64,000 nucleotides of DNA from Paenibacillus sp. FSL H8-0548 (GTDB taxonomy: Bacteria > Bacillota > Bacilli > Paenibacillales > Paenibacillaceae), in the NCBI RefSeq assembly GCF_038630985.1, contig NZ_CP152049.1, positions 1,058,001 to 1,122,000 of the forward strand, in the 5' to 3' direction. Positions 28,001 through 36,400 of the stretch are shown in pieces. The stretch's first letter is position 1, and each line of letters starts with the position of its first letter. The translations under genes and the position numbers were made by a program. The notes beneath the pieces are model-generated. The model was not told the DNA's origin and made no database searches. It saw only the letters and a list, made by a program, of their open reading frames with translations.

Positions 28001-28777
28001 CCGATGCAAGGCTCCCAGATTGCGTTCCGCGACGTGACCTTCGGCTACGGAGATAAGCCGGTGCTGAGCGGCCTGAATCTGGTCATCCCGGAGAAGGGGA
28101 CGACGGCGCTTGTCGGGCCTTCGGGCGGGGGCAAGACGACGCTGCTGCATTTGATTGCACGCTTCTGGGATGTGCAGCAGGGCGCAGTGACGATCGGCGG
28201 CGCGGATGTACGCGGCATGAATTCCGATGAATTGATGCAGCAACTGGCTTTTGTGTTCCAGGACGTGTATCTGTTCAACGACACGGTGGCGAACAATATT
28301 CGATACGGCAATCCGGACGCCAGTATGGAGCAGGTGGAGGATGCGGCCCGCAAAGCCCGCTGTCACGATTTTATTATAAAGCTGCAGGACGGCTATGATA
28401 CGGTGGTGGGTGAAGGTGGTGGGCTGCTGTCTGGCGGTCAGCGCCAGCGCATCTCGATTGCACGGGCAATACTCAAGGACGCGCCGATTATTTTGCTGGA
28501 TGAAGCGACATCCAGCGTCGATCCGGACAACGAACGGTACATTCAGGAGGCGTTCGCGGAGCTGGCCCGCGACAAAACAGTCGTCATTATCGCCCATCGG
28601 CTGCATACCGTTCGTCGTGCCGACCATATCGTCGTGATCGACGACGGCAGGGCGGTGCAGTCGGGCACGCATAAGGAACTGCTCGCGAGCGGCGGCATTT
28701 ACCGCCGTTTCTGGGAAGAGCGTCGCAGAGCCCAAGGATGGGCGCTGCGCAGAACGCCTGAAGAAGTTAAAGCTTAG
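25043..28777 (+). CDS. Single-chain double ABC transporter (two TMD-NBD units fused)
   Basis: A 1244-residue protein made of two complete ABC exporter halves. Unit 1: membrane domain about 25-320, Walker A GPSGAGKTT near 393, signature LSGGQRQRIS near 497, Walker B IIVLDEAT near 516. A low-complexity acidic linker covers about 600-660. Unit 2: membrane domain about 680-970, Walker A GPSGGGKTT near 1023, LSGGQRQRIS near 1130, IILLDEATSSVD near 1150. The Fur box upstream links it to iron; paired exporter-type ABC proteins (YbtPQ/IrtAB class) import or handle siderophores. A GTG at 25043 directly abuts the AGGGA site, so the true start is uncertain. Codon use is more GC-rich than in the surroundings. 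Confidence 0.9.
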   Translation: MIVTESKAIQAKRNSAPKADKIKPPSPISRLKPFLLKRKAVLAGSIATGVVATLMGLIPYWVIYRICMGLTNGSLLGDLAQLLALAGTALFAIALKGLLTALSTNWTHRVAYDVVYEVRMALADKLAKLPLGYFDRTDSGKIKHTLNEDVEQLEEGLAHLLPDITASTALPILSFAIMFAMDWRMGLAVLAFIGVTVGGYSLVMTYLKPLQAGYGKAGAAVSSAILTYVYGMKVIRAFSRTELAFESYAKAVREFSETSSRIESKGMPAKTIAVLLSRTTLLIVVPSGIWLIAQEQLTVPVLIFFILMSLGVGTALFKMLRSSGMTAFRLAASLKNVSKMLEEPEMASADRPQTPKDATIRFQDVTFAYNKKAVLSDVSLEIPAGTMTALVGPSGAGKTTIARLLPRFWDTDGGSVTIGGVDVREMSEEQLMSLVSFVFQGAYLFQGTIMDNIRLGKPAATDEEVMAAAQRAGCHAFIEQLPRGYHTAVGEGGMALSGGQRQRISLIRAILKDAPIIVLDEATALVDPENEARIQDALAGLLHPADGEPKTILAIAHRLGTVVHADQIAVIDEGSVSAVGTHGELLKSSELYRRLWEAYEAGTEDLEEDQPAPGAVVETAMSASDSPLRAEAGAETAADSQPFGVKQGGSKPASDDPHWHLSEMSELRQSLLLAGEKGNQLRGALVFSFFENVFTALGSIAVVAVLYYLLAGQLDEAWRAVGWMALMFVGQALFYFLTNKWSFPLFGHFLTHIRLYLGDRLRKVPYGFFLQKDASVLESRVKTDAGSYIYVPSIVIGLIKACVIPPLILIAMLWIDWRLALVSLAGVPLSVVSAWLAERKLKGIMQKLSLARQAANSRILEYIRGIAVIRSFGLAGSRMQSYEETIRKYRDASIAINRGLTPYTAVYNISFELGLALVLIVGGVFAGQGTLEPASFMVFLVLAICFYEPLPLMDYALFKRMFATTVHHMNDIIQVEDMPLLSSERRPMQGSQIAFRDVTFGYGDKPVLSGLNLVIPEKGTTALVGPSGGGKTTLLHLIARFWDVQQGAVTIGGADVRGMNSDELMQQLAFVFQDVYLFNDTVANNIRYGNPDASMEQVEDAARKARCHDFIIKLQDGYDTVVGEGGGLLSGGQRQRISIARAILKDAPIILLDEATSSVDPDNERYIQEAFAELARDKTVVIIAHRLHTVRRADHIVVIDDGRAVQSGTHKELLASGGIYRRFWEERRRAQGWALRRTPEEVKA

Positions 28778-28788
28778 TCATTGCAAAT

Positions 28789-28825
28789 CCGGCCGGGATT
28801 GCCGCTTTTTGGCGGTCCCGGCCGG
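28789..28825 (+). terminator. GC-rich hairpin after ABC transporter gene
   Basis: CCGGCCGGGA pairs with TCCCGGCCGG around an inner GCCGC-TTTTT-GGCGG stem-loop. Very stable, but without a following T-run; it probably ends the transcript or blocks exonucleases. Confidence 0.6.
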
Positions 28826-29049
28826 AGGTCTGTCAGGGTCGCCCCATCCCCCATGAGTTCCTTCGTTTCTAAACCTCCAAGAATTTTCTGTGTGCCTTCC
28901 GAACTTTCCAGAATCATGATAAAATCAAGTGAATTTTCCATTGCCAGATCGATTGCAGCTTTGTGAAGTTCAAATCTGTAATTGATGTCATACGTTTTGT
29001 ACGGCCCCGTTTTGCTTGAAATATAAGAAGGTATAAGGAGACAAGCTTG

Positions 29050-30189
29050 ATGATTCGTGTAATGCTCATAGATGATGAAGAGGATGCGCTCGATTTATTG
29101 GAAATATTGCTTAGGCAAATTGGACATGTAAAGGTCGTCGGAAGATATGTCAATCCGATTCAAGCGCTTGAAGCTTTGAGCCAATTTCCCATTGATGGGG
29201 TTGACGCTGTGTTTCTCGATAACCAGATGCCTGGCATGCGGGGGACGGAAGTGGCGAGAACAATCAGGAAAACGCGCCCCCAAATGCCCATTGTATTTAC
29301 AACGGCATATGCAGAGTATGCAGTCGAAGCATTTGAGATTCAATCGACTGATTATTTGTTGAAGCCATTTACGATAAAGCGATTGCAAAAAGCGGTTGCT
29401 CTTATAAAACCACATGTATCTGAAGCTGCTGTTCAGGCCCGTCCGAAGGACGGCACATTCCCTCATATCCAATTTTTTGGAGGCTTCCACATTCAGTTAT
29501 CGGATAATAAGGAAAAAAGGCTTGCATGGAAAACGAAGAAGGAAAAGGAGCTTTGCGCATTTCTGCTCCATTATGAAGGACGGCCTGTGAATACGGCTTC
29601 AATTATTGAAGCGTTATGGCCGGAGTATGATCTGAACAAAGCGAAAACCTATTTGTACACATGCATGTCTTATTTAAGAAAGAGCTTGACCGATAACAAC
29701 ATCCCGATCAGCATACAGAAGGCTGACCAAGGCTTTGTCTCTGAATTGAATGGCATAACGTCCGATGTGATGGAATTCGAGACGCTGCTGAACAGTATGA
29801 TATCCGATGAGAGATATGATGAACGAATGTATGACAAGATGAACGCCATGTATAAGGGACCTTACATGGAGGCTTGCGATTTCAAATGGGCGGATGTCAG
29901 ACAGATGAAAATAAACGCCTCGTATATTCGCGCGCTTCGCAAATGGCATGAATATTTTTATAAGAATGCCAATACGGCGCTTGCGCTCGACAGCATGCAG
30001 CGGCTTCTGTCAATTGAGCCTGATTCAGAGGCGGACGGGCGCAAGCTGATTAAGCTGCATCTGGAGATGGGCAATCGCAATGAGGCGCTGCATGTATACT
30101 TGCAATTGGAACAAGCTGTGCGTGTTCAACTGGGCGCCGCGCTGGAGGAAGCGACGCTTCTTCTGTATCGGCAAGCTATTAATCAATAA
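29050..30189 (+). CDS. Response regulator with SARP-like transcriptional activator domains
   Basis: A 379-residue protein: receiver domain (about 1-120; IDDEEDALDLLE, phosphoacceptor Asp in VFLDNQMPGM, YLLKPF), OmpR/SARP winged helix (about 140-235; EKELCAFLLHYEGRPVNTASIIEALWPE) and a bacterial transcriptional activation domain made of TPR-like helices (about 240-379). AAGGAG at 29036-29041 sets the ATG at 29050 over the TTG at 29047. It is followed by the hybrid kinase at 24 bases, so they form one operon. Likely target: the surface-protein gene downstream. Confidence 0.9.
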   Translation: MIRVMLIDDEEDALDLLEILLRQIGHVKVVGRYVNPIQALEALSQFPIDGVDAVFLDNQMPGMRGTEVARTIRKTRPQMPIVFTTAYAEYAVEAFEIQSTDYLLKPFTIKRLQKAVALIKPHVSEAAVQARPKDGTFPHIQFFGGFHIQLSDNKEKRLAWKTKKEKELCAFLLHYEGRPVNTASIIEALWPEYDLNKAKTYLYTCMSYLRKSLTDNNIPISIQKADQGFVSELNGITSDVMEFETLLNSMISDERYDERMYDKMNAMYKGPYMEACDFKWADVRQMKINASYIRALRKWHEYFYKNANTALALDSMQRLLSIEPDSEADGRKLIKLHLEMGNRNEALHVYLQLEQAVRVQLGAALEEATLLLYRQAINQ

Positions 30190-30213
30190 GAGTAGGAGAA
30201 TACGAGGAAACCT

Positions 30214-33200
30214 ATGAAAAAAAGTATGGTTGCGGCAATTGTAACGTTGCTTCTATTAATTACAGTCTACGGCGCTCTCTTGTTTTACGCCTCCTTACTT
30301 GACAAGCCGAGACCTTCGGCGGTGAGGGGTGCTTTGGATTTAAGCTCATGGAGCTTTGAGCAGGATGGAATCATTCAACTGGATGGGGAGTGGGAGCTGT
30401 ACCCTGACAAGCTTCTATCGCATCGGGATTTCCATTCCTCATCGGCGCAAGAGAGCTTGAAGCCGGCGATAATTCAAGTGCCAGGGTCGTGGTCGAGCGT
30501 GATGGATATCAAGGGGATGGCGACCTATCGTTTGCGTATTCAGCTGGGCGATACGAGTGCTGTGTTCGGCTTGAAAACGGGGTCCATTTATTTATCCAAT
30601 CGGCTCATTGTCAACGGTGAAATCGTCGGCTCAAGTGGGGAGCCTGCCGAGAAACGGGAGTATCGAGCATTGAACAAGCCATTTGTCAGCTATTTTACGC
30701 TGCAGCCGGGCTGGAATGAGATTATGTTTCATGTTGCCAATTACGAATTATCCGTAGATAGCGGAATCATTGAATCCATTTATTTTGGAACAGCCGATCA
30801 GATTGCCGGGATTCGAGATAAAGCGCAAGCTCATGACTGGATTACGCTAACTGCGTTTCTGATTATCGGGTTGTATTTTACAGGATTGTATTCGCAACGG
30901 AAAAAAGATCGTTCTTCGCTCGTTTTTGGCTTGATGTGTCTGTGTATCGCGGTCTTTACGAGCACAAGAGGGGAAAGGTTGTTGTTGCAGGTCGCGGGAG
31001 AGCTTCCTTTCTGGCTTTACATTCGTATTCAGATGATTTCGGCGATTGGGGGAGGGCTGGGGTTTCTGCTTTATGTGTATACCGCATTTCGTCCTTATTG
31101 CTCCAAATGGATCGTTCGCGTCGGTTTAATTATAGGAATACTGCTCGCCGCGCTGTATTTGTTCGGTGCGAGCATGGCGACAGAGCAGGTGCGTCAACTG
31201 ACGACGATCTATGTGACTTTTCCGCTGATTTATGCAACCTACATATTCGTAGCGGCGGCTCTTCATAAGGTTGAGGGGAGCAAATATCTGGCTGTTGCCG
31301 CTATCGCATTGAATATATTTGCAGTTAAGCAAAATATGAACATCTATTTTGGCGTGCCGGTCTATATGATTGTTCCTTTGGAGCCGTTTCTCGTCCTGCT
31401 GATGCTGGCCCTGCTAATGTCGCTTCGCTTCTCGAATGCTTTTCACAAAATCGAAGAGCTGTCGGAGCAATTGCTGCAAACAGACAAATTAAAGGACGAT
31501 TTTCTGGCTAGAACATCTCACGAGTTTAAGACGCCGCTCCACGGTGTGATGAATATATCGAAATCGATGCTCGATGATGCAACACAGCCTCTTATACCTG
31601 AGCAGCGGGAGAAGCTTGGATTGATTGTCGGTATAATGAGTAGGCTTTCCCAGCTTGTATACGACATTCTGGATTTGTCCAGGCTCAAGCAGGGCGAGCT
31701 AAGGGTGGCGCCGACACCGATCGATGTTCGTTCAGCGGTGGAGGTGCAAATGCGTATCTACTCTTATTTGAGCATAGAACGCAATATTCGACTAACAAAC
31801 GCTGTCCCTGCGCACTTGCCTGCCGCATTTGCCGATGAGAGCCGCTTCAGCCAGATTATCGGCAATTTGCTGGACAATGCTGTTAAGCATACGGAGAACG
31901 GAAGTATTACAGTTATGGGGGCGGTACGTGACAACATGATTGAAATCTCAGTACAGGATACAGGAGAAGGCATCGAGCCTGATGCTATTCCGTATTTATT
32001 TGAGCCTTTCAAATCGTTTGATGCCGAGGAACGCAGCGGCTTCGGGCTTGGACTGTCCATTGCGAAACAATTGGCAGAGCTTCAACACGGTGCTTTATCA
32101 GTTGCCTCCGTACTGGGAGCCGGGTCGACGTTTACGTTTACGTTGCCAATTGCGAATGAGGCTATAGAAGCGAAGCCAGACCAACCGGACAGCCGGGTCA
32201 TGCCGAGGCAAGCTGAATATTCCTTTGTCACGCCTTATGACTTGAATCGCAATGGGAAGCATACGGTGCTTATCGTCGATGATCAATTTGTTAATTTGAA
32301 AATATTGCTCGATGTATTGCAGACGCTTGATTATCACGTAATCGCCGTCAAGAGCGGGTATGAGGCGCTGGAACAAGTCGATACGCCAGGCAAAATCGAT
32401 CTTGTCATTCTCGATCTCATGATGCCGGGCATGTCGGGCTATGAAGTATGTCAGGAAATTCGCAAACGTTATACCTTGTTGGAATTGCCAATTCTCATGG
32501 TGACGTCTGCTATTCAAGAGCAGGATAAGACGGTGGCCTTCCAGGCGGGAGCGAATGACTACTTGCCCAAACCGTTCGATCGTGAGGAACTGAAAGCAAG
32601 AATCAGAGGATTGCTGGCCATGAAGGAATCACTCGCCAAAGCGGTTCATTTGGAGGTCGCGTTTCTACAATCGCAAATCAAGCCGCATTTTTTGTACAAC
32701 GTATTGAACAGTATTGTTGCATCGAGCTATACGGATATAGAGCGTGCCCGCAATTTGATTGTCGATCTCGCCGATTATTTGCGCGGCAGCTTCCGGTTCA
32801 GCAACACGGAAGGGAGAATTCCTTTCCAAGAGGAGTACAATCTGATTCAAACCTATGTCAATATTGAGCATTACCGATTTAAAGACCGTATTCGCTTCGA
32901 AGCAGATATAGCGGAAGAGGCGTTTGATTTGCGGATTCCTCCTCTGCTGCTGCAGCCGCTTGTTGAAAATGCGATTCGTCACGGTATAGGAGACCGTATT
33001 GAAGGCGGTACGGTGACGTTGACGGTAAGCAAGTCGGATGGTCAGTGGCTGTTTGTTGTGTCTGACGACGGTATCGGTATTGAACCGAGGCGGTTGCAAA
33101 GACTGCTGGAAGGGACCGAGATTGGCGCGTCGCAAGGTGTTGGTTTACTCAATATTAACAAACGGTTGAAATACGAATATGGGATAGCGCTGGAATTGGA

Positions 33201-33258
33201 CAGCGAGCCCGGACGAGGGACGAAGGTAACGGTTCGCATTCAAGCTTCGCAAGTTTAA
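30214..33258 (+). CDS. Hybrid kinase: 7TMR-DISM, HisKA, receiver, and a second LytS-type kinase
   Basis: A 1014-residue membrane protein. Order: N-terminal membrane segment (about 5-27), extracellular 7TMR-DISM-type sugar-binding-like domain (about 40-200), seven hydrophobic segments (about 210-400), HisKA with ARTSHEFKTPLHGV (about 430-445), HATPase (NLLDNAVKHT, GFGLGLSIAKQL), receiver (about 690-805; LVILDLMMPGM, LPKPF) and a second kinase unit of the His_kinase/LytS class with SQIKPHFLYNVLNSI at about 822-836 and QPLVENAIRHGI. The double-kinase layout allows both self-phosphorylation of the receiver and output to the SARP-like regulator encoded upstream. Confidence 0.92.
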   Translation: MKKSMVAAIVTLLLLITVYGALLFYASLLDKPRPSAVRGALDLSSWSFEQDGIIQLDGEWELYPDKLLSHRDFHSSSAQESLKPAIIQVPGSWSSVMDIKGMATYRLRIQLGDTSAVFGLKTGSIYLSNRLIVNGEIVGSSGEPAEKREYRALNKPFVSYFTLQPGWNEIMFHVANYELSVDSGIIESIYFGTADQIAGIRDKAQAHDWITLTAFLIIGLYFTGLYSQRKKDRSSLVFGLMCLCIAVFTSTRGERLLLQVAGELPFWLYIRIQMISAIGGGLGFLLYVYTAFRPYCSKWIVRVGLIIGILLAALYLFGASMATEQVRQLTTIYVTFPLIYATYIFVAAALHKVEGSKYLAVAAIALNIFAVKQNMNIYFGVPVYMIVPLEPFLVLLMLALLMSLRFSNAFHKIEELSEQLLQTDKLKDDFLARTSHEFKTPLHGVMNISKSMLDDATQPLIPEQREKLGLIVGIMSRLSQLVYDILDLSRLKQGELRVAPTPIDVRSAVEVQMRIYSYLSIERNIRLTNAVPAHLPAAFADESRFSQIIGNLLDNAVKHTENGSITVMGAVRDNMIEISVQDTGEGIEPDAIPYLFEPFKSFDAEERSGFGLGLSIAKQLAELQHGALSVASVLGAGSTFTFTLPIANEAIEAKPDQPDSRVMPRQAEYSFVTPYDLNRNGKHTVLIVDDQFVNLKILLDVLQTLDYHVIAVKSGYEALEQVDTPGKIDLVILDLMMPGMSGYEVCQEIRKRYTLLELPILMVTSAIQEQDKTVAFQAGANDYLPKPFDREELKARIRGLLAMKESLAKAVHLEVAFLQSQIKPHFLYNVLNSIVASSYTDIERARNLIVDLADYLRGSFRFSNTEGRIPFQEEYNLIQTYVNIEHYRFKDRIRFEADIAEEAFDLRIPPLLLQPLVENAIRHGIGDRIEGGTVTLTVSKSDGQWLFVVSDDGIGIEPRRLQRLLEGTEIGASQGVGLLNINKRLKYEYGIALELDSEPGRGTKVTVRIQASQV

Positions 33259-33291
33259 CAACTTGCGCCAATATCATGCAACAATTTAACA

Positions 33292-33325
33292 GGTCCCCAT
33301 CGGCATACGGTGGGGGCTTGTTTGT
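33292..33325 (+). terminator. Hairpin after hybrid kinase gene
   Basis: TCCCCATCG and CGGTGGGGG pair around GCATA (one wobble), followed by CTTGTTTG. Weak T-run. Confidence 0.5.
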
Positions 33326-33441
33326 CATTGGCGGAAATTGTCGATTTTTAAGGTTTCTTTAAGGTGCCATCAGATATGCTGGAATGGACGATCGGATGAA
33401 GAGAAGCGAAAGACCCCAATTATGAAAGGAAGATGCAAAAA

Positions 33442-36400
33442 TTGAACGCCAATCGATTACTCATTATAACTTTAATTGTGTCGCTTATTGTCGGCGCAGG
33501 TGCGTTCCCGCAAGCAGTTCAGGCGGAAAGCACGGAGTACGCTTTCAATACGCCTCACGGCGTAGCCGTCGATGAAGACGGCATCCTGTATGTTACGGAT
33601 ACAGGAAAGCATGCTGTATTTGTACTGGATTCCGACGGGAACCTGATTAGAACGCTTGGAACGCCCGGGGCGTCCGGAAGCTCCAATTCGCATTTGAATT
33701 ACCCGCAGGGCGTTGCTGTTGGGAAGGACGCTGGGGGTCAAAAGCGGATTTACGTTTTGGACGCTTTCAATATGAGAATTCAAATTTTCGACGATACGGG
33801 CTTGTATTTGAATACTTGGACATTTACGGATGGCGGCACGGTAGACATTAAGATTGGAAATGGGAAGATTTATGTTGTCTCTCAAAATTATAGTATTCTG
33901 ATCTTTAACCCCGCAGATGGCACGTACGTCAGTAGGGTTGTTTATAACCTTTTGGAAGGGGCAAATCGTCGACCGACCGGGCTAGATATCGGGGTCGATG
34001 GGAAATTGTACGTCACTACGAGTGACGGTAACTTGATCTATATTTTGAACAGCGATGCTGTCAGCAAATTGGCCACTCTTGAAGTCGGTATTGCGAGCAA
34101 TAGCCGATTGACAATTGATAGTTCAGGTAAACTGTATGTTGTGGAAAGCTCGAATTATGCAGTGAGAGTGTTCAGCAGCAATGGTACACTGCTGCAGACG
34201 CTCGGGACGCCGGGCACGCAGGGAACTGACAACAATGGGTTCAGACTGCCGCGAGCTGTGGCGGTCGATGCAAATGGGACTATGTATGTTACGGATATGA
34301 CGGCAAAGAAGGTGAAGGTTTTTACTGCCGACGGTACCTATATAACCTCCTATCCTCTTCCACTCGCGGTGCAGATCACAGGCTTTGATGCGATTGAGGA
34401 TGTCCAGGCAGGGGCGGAAGGGAACTCGGCTTATGCCGATGCAGCAGCGGTAATCGCCGCTTTGCCAGGGAGTGTGACGGCGAACAATGAATTGATCACC
34501 GTACCAGTAGCGTCGTGGCTGGACACGGACGGTTACAATCCGAATGAGGCGGGGAGCTACACGTTCACGGCAGTGCTGGGCGGAATTCCCGCAGGGTATG
34601 CGAACGGCGGCAATTATACGGCAATGATTGAGGTCGTTGTGATCCCGTATATACCAATCGTCTGGAAGCCCGCAGACAGCGGAGGCTTGAATGTCGATGC
34701 TCTATCAAATGCAGATTCTCCTAGTTTAGCTGTGATTAACAATGAATTGTACGCGGTGTGGCAGGAATATAATGGAACAGCCAATCAAATTCGCGTCAAG
34801 AAGTACGATGGCGCAAAATGGATAAGCATAGATGGCAGCGATGTAAACGGATTGAATATGGATGCATCTCAAGGCGCATCTATTCCCAAGCTGATTGGTT
34901 TTGATCATACTTTATATGCGGTGTGGAGTGAAACGAGCGGAAATGCGGATCAAATTCGCGTCAAGAAGTATGGCGATGACGGGTGGGAAAGCGCCGAAGG
35001 CGATCAATCGACCGGCTTGAATCTGAAGCCTGAACAAGGTGCTGGCTCTCCCAGTCTGGCTGTGTTCAACGATAGTTTATATGCGATATGGGAGGATTTA
35101 GGCGGCTCCTACGGCTCCGAAATTCGCGTCAAGAAATATACGGGGACAGGCTGGACAAGCCTAGACGATGGAGAGTACGGATTGAATGTGAATGCATTCG
35201 GAAACGGCCGTCTTCCCGAGATGAAAGTATTTAATAACGCTTTGTATGCGATATGGCAGGAGGACGATTCATTAGGCGTTCAACAAATTCGCATTAAGAA
35301 ATATGACGGGGATGAGTGGACAACCGCAGGCGGCGATGAGAACAATGGGCTGAATGCGGGTTCTTCAAGAAACGCGTTTAATCCCGCCCTTGCTGTTTTT
35401 GACAATGAGTTGTACGCAGTATGGGAGGAATTGAACGAATCAAACATTAAACAAATTCGCGTCAAGAAGTATGCAGGCGATACAAGCTGGATAAGTGTAG
35501 ACGGAGACGGGTTGAATGCGGATTTTTCCAAAAACGCTCTTAATTCCAGTCTTGCGGTTCTCGACAATGCCTTGTATGTGATTTGGGAGGAACAGAACGA
35601 TTCATACAGTTCCCAAATTCGCGCGAAGAAATATGACGGAAACAGATGGACAATTGTAGACATTAACGGTGCGAATGGCTTGGGTGTGGTCGCGACTAAT
35701 CCGAGTCTGATCGCATTCGAGGATTCATTATATGCAGCGTGGGTTGAAAATGGAAAGATTCGGGTAGTCAAGCCAGGTATCTTAACAGAAACGACGGCGA
35801 GCACTTCGAACAACAGCTACAGCTTTAGCTCAAGCAGCGTCACAGCAGGCAGTACGGTGACGCTTACGGCAACCGGTGATCGTCAAGCGGAAGCGGGCGT
35901 TGTAAGCGGAGATGAAAGATATGTTCCTGTAAGCTGGTCATCGTCGCCAAGCGGCATGCAGGGAACATTCAACTTGGGCGGGGAAGGTTATGTGTCCACT
36001 TACACGCCTTCTGTCGCAGGCGCTGATACCGTAACTGTTGTGTTCAACAAGCAGAGATGGGATGGCGAATTGTGGACAGCTACAGCCGATATCGATTCGA
36101 AAACGACGACGATCACGGTAGTCGAGGCGCCTACCTACACGATCGACGCAATTTCCGATCAAATGTTAATAGAGCTTATTCAAGGCTACGGCTCGGATTC
36201 TCAAGAAATAAAAACAATTCAGATTACGAATACCGGCACCGGCAGCTTGACGAACTTGTCCGCATCGCTGAGTGGTATGAATGCTGAAGATTTTGTCATC
36301 ACACAGCCAGATGCGACCGTTAATAGCGGAGCACCCGCCACAAGCTTTACCGTTCAAGCAAGCAATGGCTTGCCAGCGGGCACGTACACTTCAATCATTA

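Noticed and set aside
27467-28735. 422-codon minus-strand frame opposite the second half of the ABC transporter
   Set aside because: Lies fully antisense to strongly conserved NBD2 motifs; the peptide is rich in His, Arg and Gln, typical of shadow frames in GC-rich genes.
28774-29049. Minus-strand open frame between the ABC transporter and the response regulator
   Set aside because: Open for about 90 codons and peptide-like in part (FELHKAAIDLAMENSLDF), but no start codon with ribosome site and it runs through the GC-rich terminator hairpin.
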